64,000 bases of DNA, taken from assembly GCF_009684755.1 (NCBI RefSeq), contig NZ_BLBC01000005.1, positions 434,001 to 498,000 of the forward strand, given 5' to 3'. This stretch comes from Capnocytophaga felis (lineage in GTDB: Bacteria; Bacteroidota; Bacteroidia; Flavobacteriales; Flavobacteriaceae). The number at the start of each line of letters is the position of its first letter. The first letter of the stretch is position 1. Positions 54,833 through 63,808 of the stretch are shown in pieces. The translations under genes and the position numbers were made by a program. Below the pieces are notes generated by a model. It was not told the DNA's origin and searched no databases. It saw only the letters and a list, made by a program, of their open reading frames with translations.

Positions 54833-56770
54833 ATGAATAAAAGAACATACAATGAGCGTAATACCATTGACCTCTCAACTCTAAGATACCTACCCAGATG
54901 GATTGTTCTGATTATTGACATTTGCCTATCTATTTTTTCTCTGTTCATTTCCTTTTATCTTTTAAATGGACTGGAGGTAAAAGATAATGACAATCTACTT
55001 CTTTACCAGAAGTACCTGTTAATCATTGGAGTAAATATCATTTTTATGTTGGTGTTTCGTACCTATTCCGGTATTATTCGCCACTCTACATTTACTGATT
55101 TGATTAAAATCCTATTAGCTAACATCTGCACGGTATTTATACTTTGGCTCTTTAACATAGCTAATATTATTGCTGTGGGAGACAAGCTGTTACTGAACAT
55201 TCCTTTAATACTTTATTTTGCTATTTCATTCGTGTTGATGTCTTTCTTCCGATTGTTCGTTAAAGAAATTTTTGAGCAATTGAAAGAATTCCGAAGAAGT
55301 GCATTGAAAAAACGTATTCTTATCTTGGGAATTGATGAGGAATCCATATCAATGGCAAAAGCGATTATGGGCAACCCGAAACTACCTTATGATGTGGCCG
55401 GTTTCTTGACTCAAAGAACTGACTCCAACCACGCTGTACTTTTAGGCAAAACCATCTACAGTAAAGATAAACTTATGAAATATCGTAAGGAATATCTGAA
55501 CATACACGGGGTGCTTATCAATAAAAATAATTTTTCCAAAGAAGAATTAAACCAATGGGTAAACTTCTTCTTGGAGAGAGGATTGATGATTCTTAAAACT
55601 CCATCATTGCAAAAGCTGCGTCCTGATGAAAATATCAAAATTCACCAAGTACAAATTGAGGACTTACTCAACAGAAAGCCTATTGTAATCCAAAACGATG
55701 AGGTTAAAAAACGTCACTTCCAGAAAAATGTATTGGTTACAGGAGGTGCCGGTTCCATCGGAAGTGAAATTGTTCGTCAAGTAGCTTCATTCAATCCATC
55801 GTTAATCGTGGTTTTAGACCAAGCCGAAACACCATTATACGATATTGAGCTTGAAATGAGAGAAAAGTTCCCCAATACTAATTTTAAATTTGTTTTGGCG
55901 GATATTTCCAACAAAGAGCGAATAGAGAGTGTATTTATGGAATATAACTTTTCTATGGTTTACCACGCTGCTGCCTACAAGCACGTGCCTTTGATAGAAG
56001 AAAACCCACACGAAGCTATTTTGGTAAACATCCAAGGAAGTAAGAACTTAGCATTACTATCAAGCAAGTATAAAATAAACCGATTTGTGATGGTTTCCAC
56101 AGACAAGGCGGTAAACCCAACTAACGTTATGGGAGCTTCCAAAAGGGCTGCAGAGCTTTTCGTACAAGCACTTCAGAATGAAGAAGGTAACACAACCAAA
56201 TTCATCACAACGCGTTTCGGAAACGTGTTAGGTTCTAACGGTTCTGTAATTCCTCATTTTAGAAAACAGATAGAAAAAGGCGGTCCTGTTACCATTACAC
56301 ACCCCGATATTGTTCGCTACTTTATGACTATTCCTGAAGCTTGCGAACTGGTTCTTCAAGCAGGAACTATGGGTAAAGGAGGAGAAATCTTCGTATTTGA
56401 TATGGGAGAACCTGTTAAAATCTTGAACTTGGCTACCCGAATGATTAAACTATCTGGATACGAGCCAAATGTAGATATAAAAATTGTTTACACAGGTTTA
56501 AGACCGGGTGAGAAACTTTATGAAGAACTTTTAAGTGATGATACGAGAACGCTTCCTACTCACCACGAAAAGATAATGGTTTCCAAAGACCCAACAATGC
56601 CTTTTAATGAAATTGATGCCTTATCGGATAAAATCAGTGCGGCTGCTAAGTTAGGCGATAAGATTGAAGTAGTTCGTATCTTGAAAGAAATTGTTAAGGA
56701 ATTTAAGAGTAATAATTCAATTTTCGAGATTTTAGACCGAAACAACGAGCAAAGCAAAAAAATTTCATAA
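54833..56770 (+). CDS. pglF: UDP-GlcNAc 4,6-dehydratase (PglF-like)
   Basis: A 645-residue membrane-anchored protein starting at the ATG at 54833 (MNKRTYNERNT). A TTG six bases upstream is possible. Four N-terminal helices (about 20-130) precede a domain with a first Rossmann-like segment and the catalytic SDR domain. The latter has VTGGAGSIGSEIVRQ (about 303-317), YHAAAYKHVPLIEENP and VSTDKAVNPTNVMGASKR. It makes UDP-4-keto-6-deoxy-GlcNAc, the first step of bacillosamine synthesis. It is the last gene of the locus and is followed by a strong terminator. Confidence 0.92.
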   Translation: MNKRTYNERNTIDLSTLRYLPRWIVLIIDICLSIFSLFISFYLLNGLEVKDNDNLLLYQKYLLIIGVNIIFMLVFRTYSGIIRHSTFTDLIKILLANICTVFILWLFNIANIIAVGDKLLLNIPLILYFAISFVLMSFFRLFVKEIFEQLKEFRRSALKKRILILGIDEESISMAKAIMGNPKLPYDVAGFLTQRTDSNHAVLLGKTIYSKDKLMKYRKEYLNIHGVLINKNNFSKEELNQWVNFFLERGLMILKTPSLQKLRPDENIKIHQVQIEDLLNRKPIVIQNDEVKKRHFQKNVLVTGGAGSIGSEIVRQVASFNPSLIVVLDQAETPLYDIELEMREKFPNTNFKFVLADISNKERIESVFMEYNFSMVYHAAAYKHVPLIEENPHEAILVNIQGSKNLALLSSKYKINRFVMVSTDKAVNPTNVMGASKRAAELFVQALQNEEGNTTKFITTRFGNVLGSNGSVIPHFRKQIEKGGPVTITHPDIVRYFMTIPEACELVLQAGTMGKGGEIFVFDMGEPVKILNLATRMIKLSGYEPNVDIKIVYTGLRPGEKLYEELLSDDTRTLPTHHEKIMVSKDPTMPFNEIDALSDKISAAAKLGDKIEVVRILKEIVKEFKSNNSIFEILDRNNEQSKKIS

Positions 56771-56780
56771 ATATAAAACA

Positions 56781-56820
56781 AAAAAACGTTGCGAACCCTT
56801 ATGTGTTTGCAACGTTTTTT
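56781..56820. terminator. Bidirectional terminator closing the polysaccharide locus
   Basis: An inverted repeat of 16 bp (56781-56796 and 56805-56820, one G-U pair) has an 8-nt loop, an A-rich left flank and a T-rich right end. It follows the pglF stop by 10 bp and also ends the convergent exonuclease gene. Confidence 0.92.
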
Positions 56821-56823
56821 CTT

Positions 56824-57537
56824 TCAGACGAATAAAATCTCATCCTCTGTCAGTAATTCTTCACCTCGAAAACGCAGCAGCACTTGTGCTACTGTTACCG
56901 TGTCTTTTTCACAATAAGTAACAATACGGTCGATATCTTTCTCATTATAATACACATCTCGAACTTGGCTTCCATCAATATCATCTTTCGGCGAAGGAAT
57001 CCCCAAAACGTGTGTTAATAACTTCAATGAAGTAAAATGCTTATAATCACCAAACTTCCACATTTCTAACGTATCCAAGTGTGGAACTTCCCAAGGTTTT
57101 TTCCCGAACAATTGCATTTTTTGAGGAACACGTATCTTATTGATTATCATACGTCTTGTAATATACGGAAAATCAAACTCCTTGCCATTATGTGCACAAA
57201 GTAATTTATTGGGGCGAGAAAAATGCTGGTCTATAAGTTGAGAAAATCCCTTTAAAATCTTTATTTCATCACCAAAAAAGGAAGTAACTCTAAAGGTGCG
57301 TTGTTCGTTTCGGAAAGAAAAATAACCAACTGATATACAAACAATTTTACCAAACTCTGCCCAAATTCCGGCTCGTTCATAAAATTCTTCGGCAGTAAAG
57401 TCATCTTTTCGTTGATACTTTGTTTTTTCTTCCCACAATTCTTGTTCAATTTGTGAAAGTTCCTCATAATCTTCAAAAAGAGGAACTGTTTCAATATCCA
57501 GAAAAAGAATATCCTCTAAATTGATTTTATTGAGCAT
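56824..57537 (-). CDS. DEDD-type 3'-5' exonuclease (ribonuclease H-like fold)
   Basis: A 237-residue protein of the PolB-like 3'-5' exonuclease family. The acidic motifs are FLDIETVP (Exo I), CAHNGKEFDFPYI (Exo II) and IVTYCEKDTVTVAQVLL (Exo III with tyrosine, so DEDDy). In related Bacteroidetes proteins the function is inferred from the fold only. It overlaps the start of the serine hydrolase frame by 11 bp and the C-terminus ends close to the terminator shared with pglF. Confidence 0.87.
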   Translation of the reverse strand: MLNKINLEDILFLDIETVPLFEDYEELSQIEQELWEEKTKYQRKDDFTAEEFYERAGIWAEFGKIVCISVGYFSFRNEQRTFRVTSFFGDEIKILKGFSQLIDQHFSRPNKLLCAHNGKEFDFPYITRRMIINKIRVPQKMQLFGKKPWEVPHLDTLEMWKFGDYKHFTSLKLLTHVLGIPSPKDDIDGSQVRDVYYNEKDIDRIVTYCEKDTVTVAQVLLRFRGEELLTEDEILFV

Positions 57538-58693
57538 TATTTTCTAACATTTTATAAGTTTCATCAATATATCCGTAGATGTCCTCAGTAAAAGGGTCTC
57601 CTCCCTCCTCTTCTATTCCTTTCAAATGCCCAAGTCTGGCAATCATTATGTTATCTTCTGGCTGAACGATAACGTATTGCCCTAAATGTCCCCGCATCAT
57701 AAAAAACTTTCTGCCATTATGGGTTAAAAGCCACATTCCGTAACCATATTCCGGACTTTCAGGAAATCGCGACTGAATTGATTTAGCTACAAAGACAGAA
57801 TCCAAAACCTGTCGTCCGTTCCATTTTCCATAGTTATGATAAAGTTTGCCAAGTCGGGCAAAATCACGGGCATTAGAAGCTATGCAACAGTAGGCTTTTT
57901 CCATTCCATTCGTATCACTATCAACCTGCCAAAGAGCATCGCTTTCCGCCCCTAATGGCTTCCAAATCGATTCTGACAAATAATCGGAAAGTGTTTTACT
58001 TGTGGCTTTCTCAAGTATCATTGCCAATAACTGTGTATTTCCACTTTGATACACATATTTTTTTCCCGGCTCTTCAATAATTTTCACTCGTTGCATCACC
58101 TCTCTCAAATCCGTATCAAAATAAGCCTGCGTGGTAATTGAAAACGGACTGTAATACGACTCATCCCAATCAGAACCTGAAGCCATTGAAGCCAAATCAC
58201 CCACAGTAAGTTTTGATGCCAATCCTTCCGAAAATTCAGGGAGAAATTCCGCCACAGGTTGGTTTAAACTTTTAATATATCCGTCAAGAATAGCCTTTCC
58301 GAGCAAAGCAGAAACATACGACTTCGCCATAGAGAATGAATTACTTTTCGATTTTTCAGAATATCCATCGAAATACTGTTCGTGCCAAATACTGTCATTT
58401 TTAAAGATAAGAAAAGCTACGGATTTATATTTTTCGTGCAAACGCTCCAAATCTTTTGTAGGCTTTACTCTGTTGTAGCTTTTGTGCAATGCCCAAGGTT
58501 GGGATTCTGTTCCTTTACTGACAGTTCTATTATCAAACTTCTCGTAATCAGACAAAAAAGCCGTTTTATGTCCCGAACCATAAATAATACAAACAGCCTT
58601 AATAATATATCCGTATCCGCTTGCATACATTCCCGCTACCACCAGTAAAAGCAGAATAACCAATCCTATGAAAATTTTCTTTACGTATTTCAT
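57527..58693 (-). CDS. Serine hydrolase (class C beta-lactamase-related)
   Basis: The start is set at the ATG at 58693 (MKYVKKIFIGLVILLLL), 388 residues. An N-terminal hydrophobic segment (about 5-24) may be a signal anchor. The catalytic S-x-x-K motif is in SMAKSYVSALLGK, and the Y-x-S/N block is YQSGNTQLL, followed by a later RGHLGQYV block. The fold is that of penicillin-binding-protein-like esterases and DD-peptidases, so peptidoglycan or ester hydrolysis is possible. It overlaps the exonuclease gene by 11 bp at its end. Confidence 0.82.
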   Translation of the reverse strand: MKYVKKIFIGLVILLLLVVAGMYASGYGYIIKAVCIIYGSGHKTAFLSDYEKFDNRTVSKGTESQPWALHKSYNRVKPTKDLERLHEKYKSVAFLIFKNDSIWHEQYFDGYSEKSKSNSFSMAKSYVSALLGKAILDGYIKSLNQPVAEFLPEFSEGLASKLTVGDLASMASGSDWDESYYSPFSITTQAYFDTDLREVMQRVKIIEEPGKKYVYQSGNTQLLAMILEKATSKTLSDYLSESIWKPLGAESDALWQVDSDTNGMEKAYCCIASNARDFARLGKLYHNYGKWNGRQVLDSVFVAKSIQSRFPESPEYGYGMWLLTHNGRKFFMMRGHLGQYVIVQPEDNIMIARLGHLKGIEEEGGDPFTEDIYGYIDETYKMLENNAQ

Positions 58694-58720
58694 AACTTCA
58701 CGAATCAAAAAATATCTTTC

Positions 58721-58728
58721 CAAAAATA
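58721..58728 (-). promoter_or_regulatory. Candidate -7 element for the serine hydrolase gene
   Basis: The minus strand reads TATTTTTG, matching TAnnTTTG, 27 bp before the preferred ATG at 58693. This supports the shorter start over the longer frame from 58771. Confidence 0.42.
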
Positions 58729-58780
58729 CAAATATTATTTCAAAAATCAATCTTTTATGAAGTTTTCGCAACTTTAACTT

Positions 58781-59266
58781 CTAAATACACTCTTGAAGAT
58801 ATTCATAAAATTGATCGCAGTACTTGGCGTCAATTTCTTCCAAACATTGTAAAAAAATCAGAGGGCTATTAAAAACCGAATGAACAACACGCTTGAAGCC
58901 CAGTTTACTCTTCGATTTTTCAGAAGTTTCCAAGTATTCAATTGTCAGGAAATTATATGTTAAACAAAATTTTGTAAGGCATTGGATTTCTTTATCCAAA
59001 CCGTGCAACTGCGAAAGATTTTGATATGCTTTCTTTTCTTGTTCAAATCGGGCAACATTATTGATTTTCCCCCGTAAAAAATCACGAGCATATTGCAAAT
59101 CGGTATGAAAAATTTCCTTCTCAGAAGAAGGTAACACAACATAGGACACAAAATCCAAACAAACTTCAACAAATTTTGGATAGGTAAGTTTTGTGATGTA
59201 ATTTTCTTGCTTAATTTTTTTATAAATTAGTGTACTCTTCCATTCTGTGTTTCTCTCTTTTGCCAT
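58781..59266 (-). CDS. Unknown protein, 161 residues
   Basis: I do not recognise this protein. It has no signal peptide or transmembrane helix, is rich in Lys and Glu, and contains several aromatic- and leucine-rich segments (for example FVEVCLDFVSYVVL and CLTKFCLTYNFLTI) that suggest a helical soluble fold. It lies on the minus strand between groEL and the serine hydrolase gene. The start at MAKERNTEWKS is preceded by AT-rich sequence. The coding nature is supported by length and by its fit between flanking genes. Confidence 0.6.
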   Translation of the reverse strand: MAKERNTEWKSTLIYKKIKQENYITKLTYPKFVEVCLDFVSYVVLPSSEKEIFHTDLQYARDFLRGKINNVARFEQEKKAYQNLSQLHGLDKEIQCLTKFCLTYNFLTIEYLETSEKSKSKLGFKRVVHSVFNSPLIFLQCLEEIDAKYCDQFYEYLQECI

Positions 59267-59286
59267 AAAATTTGTATATAAAACAG

Positions 59287-59315
59287 AAAAGCTACCTTTT
59301 TAAGTTGGTAGCCTT
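59287..59315 (-). terminator. Terminator of groEL
   Basis: On the minus strand GCTACC (59307-59312) pairs with GGTAGC (59291-59296) across a 10-nt loop and is followed by TTTTCTG. It lies about 30 bp after the groEL stop. Confidence 0.65.
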
Positions 59316-59345
59316 TCTTCAAGAAATATTTATACTTTCGTGATA

Positions 59346-60983
<1,638 letters not shown>

Positions 60984-60993
60984 TTATTTCTTT

Positions 60994-61023
60994 GCTTTTA
61001 GCGGTTAGCTTTTGGTCATTAGC
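60994..61023 (+). repeat. Left terminal inverted repeat of the IVS-like element
   Basis: A 30-bp repeat whose core is the reiterated TTAGC-type unit. It matches the reverse complement of 61404-61433 at 24 of 30 positions without gaps. It lies 13 bp upstream of the groEL start codon on the minus strand. Confidence 0.8.
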
Positions 61024-61033
61024 TTTCCGCAGA

Positions 61034-61388
61034 TTATTTTATTAATTTATTACGTAATGATACTAATTGTTTTTTGATTAAGATTAAGTCATTATTCAAG
61101 ATTTCAAAATTATCTTGGCTGATGTAACCCAAATCCTTTGCTAATAATAATTGATTTTCAGCTTCATTTGATGAACCAAGAGCAATGTTGATAAAATTTG
61201 CGAATTCTTTTTCGGAAACTCTGCCCGCTCCTTCCGATATGTTATACGAAATGGATGCAAAAGCTCTTCTTATTTGTGAAGTGAGTCCAAAAATTTCTTC
61301 TTTTGGAAAGTTTTTAGTTACTTGATAAATATTTAAAACCAAGCTGTGGCTTAAACTGCCAAACTACAAATTTTTTGAAATCTCTCAT
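61034..61388 (-). pseudogene. Four-helix-bundle (S23/IVS-type) protein, frameshifted
   Basis: The body, residues NIYQVTKNFPKEEIFGL, TSQIRRAFASISYNISEGAG and SSNEAENQLLLAKDLGYI, is a clear four-helix-bundle protein of the 23S intervening-sequence family. The normal N-terminus MRDFKKFVVWQ occurs upstream from an ATG at 61386-61388, but in another frame. One extra base in the T run (+ strand AAA at 61353-61355) separates MRDFKKFVVWQ from SHSLVLNIYQ. Without it the frame would be continuous. It could be dead, or start late from a TTG at 61340-61342. Confidence 0.75.
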
Positions 61389-61403
61389 TTTATTTTGGTT
61401 CTT

Positions 61404-61433
61404 GCTAATAGCTAAAAGCCAACAGCTAACAGC
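61404..61433 (-). repeat. Right terminal inverted repeat of the IVS-like element
   Basis: Reverse complement partner of 60994-61023. It ends 5 bp from the groES stop codon, so the insertion spared both chaperonin genes. Confidence 0.8.
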
Positions 61434-61438
61434 AATGT

Positions 61439-61717
61439 TTAAATTACTGCCAAAACATCATTCTCTCTCATAATGAGATAATCCCTTCCTTCTAATTTAA
61501 GTTCGGTTCCTGCATATTTTCCGTAAAGAACTACATCTCCAACTTTCAAAGTAATCGGATTGTCTTTTGTTCCCGCACCTACGGCAACTACAGTTCCTTT
61601 TTGTGGTTTTTCTTTTGCAGTATCAGGAATGATAATACCCGATGCCGTAGTAGTCTCAGCTACTGCAGGCTCTATTAATACTCTGTCAGCCAAAGGCTTA
61701 ATTTTCACTTTTGCCAT
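61439..61717 (-). CDS. groES: Co-chaperonin GroES
   Basis: A 92-residue Hsp10 with the N-terminal [14 protein letters not shown], the mobile-loop region [18 protein letters not shown], and the C-terminal [13 protein letters not shown]. It caps GroEL. It is the first gene of the groES-groEL unit, and transcription must run through the IVS-like insert to reach groEL. The control region upstream holds a palindrome and a -24/-12-like sequence. Confidence 0.97.
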   Translation of the reverse strand: MAKVKIKPLADRVLIEPAVAETTTASGIIIPDTAKEKPQKGTVVAVGAGTKDNPITLKVGDVVLYGKYAGTELKLEGRDYLIMRENDVLAVI

Positions 61718-61819
61718 ATTTTATGTCTTTATTAAATTTATAATTCAGTTTCAAAAACTTGATAAACCAATTAAGAAGTTATCTAAAAAACTTCTTTTAT
61801 ATTTTTTCATTCAAACAAT

Positions 61820-61859
61820 TCAGAAAGTATGCCAAATAAAGAAAACTGACATTATGTCA
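61820..61859 (-). promoter_or_regulatory. Candidate groES control region: palindrome plus -24/-12-like box
   Basis: The + strand shows TGACATTATGTCA at 61847-61859, a 13-bp palindrome. Read on the minus strand, a TTGGCA-N-rich box at 61820-61835 (TTGGCATACTTTCTGA) lies 11 bp further downstream, about 100 bp from the groES ATG. The box has GG followed ten bases later by GA, close to the sigma-54 GG-N10-GC pattern but not exact. No ordinary TAnnTTTG element is seen in the gap. The regulator is unknown. Confidence 0.4.
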
Positions 61860-61876
61860 CACTTCATTTCTAAACA

Positions 61877-61923
61877 AAAATTGAGAATTGACAATCCCTC
61901 GATACTCAATTCTCAATTTTTTA
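61877..61923 (-). terminator. Terminator of secG
   Basis: A perfect 15-bp inverted repeat (61877-61891 and 61906-61920) with a 14-nt loop lies 20 bp after the secG stop on the minus strand and is followed by a T-rich run. It separates secG from the groES unit. Confidence 0.85.
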
Positions 61924-61941
61924 ATCCTAATTTCTCAGTTA

Positions 61942-62301
61942 TTATTGTGCTGTATTTGAAGTTGTTCCTGGTTGTTGTGCTCCGTTTGTAGAAGCCGGTG
62001 TATTCAAAATGTTATTTTGCACAGGAGCTCCTCCATCTAATAATTTTGAATCAGAACCCGTTGTTGCACTTGATTGCAATAACGTATTAGCCACCAAAAT
62101 CAACACTGCCAAAAGAGTTGCAAACGTCCAAGTGCTACGCTCCAAAAAGTCTCCTGTCTTTTTAACTCCTCCTACGACTTGCGTATTTCCGCCAAAAGAA
62201 GAAGAAAGTCCTCCTCCTTTAGGATTTTGAACCATAATAACCAATGCAAGGAGCAAGCATACTACCACAATAAGGATTAAAAAAATGTTGAATGTTGTCA
62301 T
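61942..62301 (-). CDS. secG: Preprotein translocase subunit SecG
   Basis: A 119-residue inner-membrane protein. The N-terminal helix (about 4-22) is followed by VMVQNPKGGGLSSSFGG, the typical SecG glycine-rich loop, and a second helix at about 57-76. The C-terminus is a low-complexity Thr/Asn/Gln tail, usual in Bacteroidetes. It assists SecYE in protein export. It lies 9 bp after the TPR gene and probably in one transcript with lptE. Confidence 0.93.
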   Translation of the reverse strand: MTTFNIFLILIVVVCLLLALVIMVQNPKGGGLSSSFGGNTQVVGGVKKTGDFLERSTWTFATLLAVLILVANTLLQSSATTGSDSKLLDGGAPVQNNILNTPASTNGAQQPGTTSNTAQ

Positions 62302-62310
62302 TTAAATAAA

Positions 62311-63183
62311 TTATTTTTGTTGTTGTAAATTTTTAATTTCTTGTATTTGGGATGCAAAGTAAGCACTTTTTTCTGGATTTTTCAAAATTAATATTTCATA
62401 AGCTTGAATTGCCTGCTTGTATTTTTTCTGATTTACGTAAACCTGGGCCAATGTTTCGGTCATTAACTGGCGTGGGTCAGTCTTAACTTCGTTTGCCAAA
62501 TTCACGTTTGAAGAATAATCTTTCGTGGGTTCAATCTTAGGGTTTGTCTCCAGAAATTTATCTATCAAATGGAATTTTTTAGCTACATTATCATCCTTAT
62601 ATTCAGAAGATTGCACTTCTTTATCCTCTGAAATATTTTTCAACCACTCCGAGATAGAATCCACTTTATTACCCAAAACAGCACCTTCTTTTTCTGCTGC
62701 CTTTTCAGGAACTAAGTCATTCATTTCTTCCTTATAAACGAGGATAGACTCTATATCTCCTTGGCGAATAAATTTTTCTGAAAAAATATCTTCATCAAAA
62801 ATAGATTTTGGCACTTGAGGCGTTGTAAATGTTTCCGAAGATTGATAATTCACGCTAACAACTTCGGTATTTTCTTTCGCTTCCTGTCGTTGTACCGCTT
62901 TTTTTATCTCGTTCAAATCCTGCTTTAACGCCGAAACATCAGGCACAACAGCTTTGGAATGTATGAATTCATACAAAACCGAACGATCCAAAACGTGAAC
63001 CGCAGCAAGCTTTAAAGCCTTATTGTAACGATAATTCCCCTCAGAATGAAGCACCTTAAGTTGTAACACACGAGCAGCCTGAAAATAAGGATATTCCTTC
63101 ACGATATGATCTAATTCGTGTGCTTGTTCTTCCCCAATTGCGTAAGGATTCTTTAATATTTCAACAAACTCTTTTACTGTCAT
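62311..63183 (-). CDS. Tetratricopeptide-repeat protein
   Basis: The start is set at the ATG at 63183 (MTVKEFVEILKNPYAIG), giving 290 residues; the frame is open further upstream into lptE. The N-terminal part contains DHIVKEYPYFQAARVLQLKV. The C-terminus holds a TPR unit with LAQVYVNQKKYKQAIQAYEI. The middle is acidic and low in structure. No signal peptide is seen, so it is cytoplasmic. It lies 4 bp after lptE and before secG. Proteins of this form sit at this locus in flavobacteria, with unknown function. Confidence 0.78.
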   Translation of the reverse strand: MTVKEFVEILKNPYAIGEEQAHELDHIVKEYPYFQAARVLQLKVLHSEGNYRYNKALKLAAVHVLDRSVLYEFIHSKAVVPDVSALKQDLNEIKKAVQRQEAKENTEVVSVNYQSSETFTTPQVPKSIFDEDIFSEKFIRQGDIESILVYKEEMNDLVPEKAAEKEGAVLGNKVDSISEWLKNISEDKEVQSSEYKDDNVAKKFHLIDKFLETNPKIEPTKDYSSNVNLANEVKTDPRQLMTETLAQVYVNQKKYKQAIQAYEILILKNPEKSAYFASQIQEIKNLQQQK

Positions 63184-63187
63184 TCTT

Positions 63188-63679
63188 TTACCAATCAGCC
63201 AACGATGCGTTAAAAATATCTTGAGTAATTCGTTCAAAAATTTCAGGGATTGCCGTGCCTTTCACCGAACTCAACTGGGAAGACCCGGGATAATCATAAT
63301 AAAAAGAAAAACGTTTTTCAAAGTCCTTATTTTCTTCTACATTATTAGTAAAACGTACATTCACAGCTATTGTAAGCCGGTTCTGAGCAGCCGTTTGCTG
63401 TGCTGTTGCCGTCATTGGAGCAATGTTAAACTCCACTATTTCACCTTCATACACCAAATCTCCGTTTCTATCGGTTAAAGAAAGATTCGTTTGATTATTA
63501 ATCAAATCTTGCAATGCAATGGTAAAATCCCTATCTAAACCCGGCTCCACTAAAGCGGCATCATTACGAAAAAAGTTCACCTGAAATGTTTTTGCTTCTC
63601 CTGTGCTTCCTCCCGTAAAGTTATAAACACCACAACCTGTTATCATTACAAGTATTAACAAAAAATAAAATCTCTTCAT
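63188..63679 (-). CDS. lptE: LPS-assembly lipoprotein LptE
   Basis: A 163-residue lipoprotein with the lipobox ITGC (lipid cysteine at residue 16) and the LptE-type features of Bacteroidetes: the GGSTGEAKTFQVNFFRN N-terminal strand, the LVYEGEIVEFNIAP block near 80, and the late FERITQDIFNASLADW helix. LptE plugs the LptD barrel that places lipopolysaccharide in the outer membrane. It is divergent from rplU. Confidence 0.85.
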   Translation of the reverse strand: MKRFYFLLILVMITGCGVYNFTGGSTGEAKTFQVNFFRNDAALVEPGLDRDFTIALQDLINNQTNLSLTDRNGDLVYEGEIVEFNIAPMTATAQQTAAQNRLTIAVNVRFTNNVEENKDFEKRFSFYYDYPGSSQLSSVKGTAIPEIFERITQDIFNASLADW

Positions 63680-63686
63680 AAAAGCC

Positions 63687-63694
63687 CAAAAATA
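63687..63694 (-). promoter_or_regulatory. Possible -7 element for the lptE operon
   Basis: The minus strand reads TATTTTTG, matching TAnnTTTG, 7 bp before the lptE ATG. This would make a very short or absent leader, so support is weak. Confidence 0.25.
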
Positions 63695-63747
63695 AGTTTC
63701 GCAAGGTAGTTATTTTTTTTGAAACTACAAAATTCCTGAAAATAACT

Positions 63748-63777
63748 TTGTCATTTGAAAAAAAAAGCTTACTTTTG
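63748..63777 (+). promoter_or_regulatory. Promoter of rplU
   Basis: TTG at 63748-63750 is followed after 19 bp by TACTTTTG at 63770-63777, matching the Flavobacteriaceae promoter layout. The ATG of rplU lies 32 bp after the -7 element. Confidence 0.65.
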
Positions 63778-63808
63778 CACCCAATTTTAACATTTTAAAC
63801 AACAAGCT

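Larger units (their letters stand above)
60994..61433. mobile_element. IVS-like element: four-helix-bundle gene between inverted repeats
   Basis: A 440-bp insert lies exactly between the groES stop (61439) and the groEL start (60980). Its ends are 30-bp imperfect inverted repeats, 60994-61023 and 61404-61433, agreeing at 24 of 30 positions when one is reverse-complemented. Between them lies a four-helix-bundle (S23) gene. Related genes are known inside 23S rRNA intervening sequences and as free copies in bacteria. The repeats would let the transcript fold with the gene in the loop. Mobility is inferred, not shown. Confidence 0.7.
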
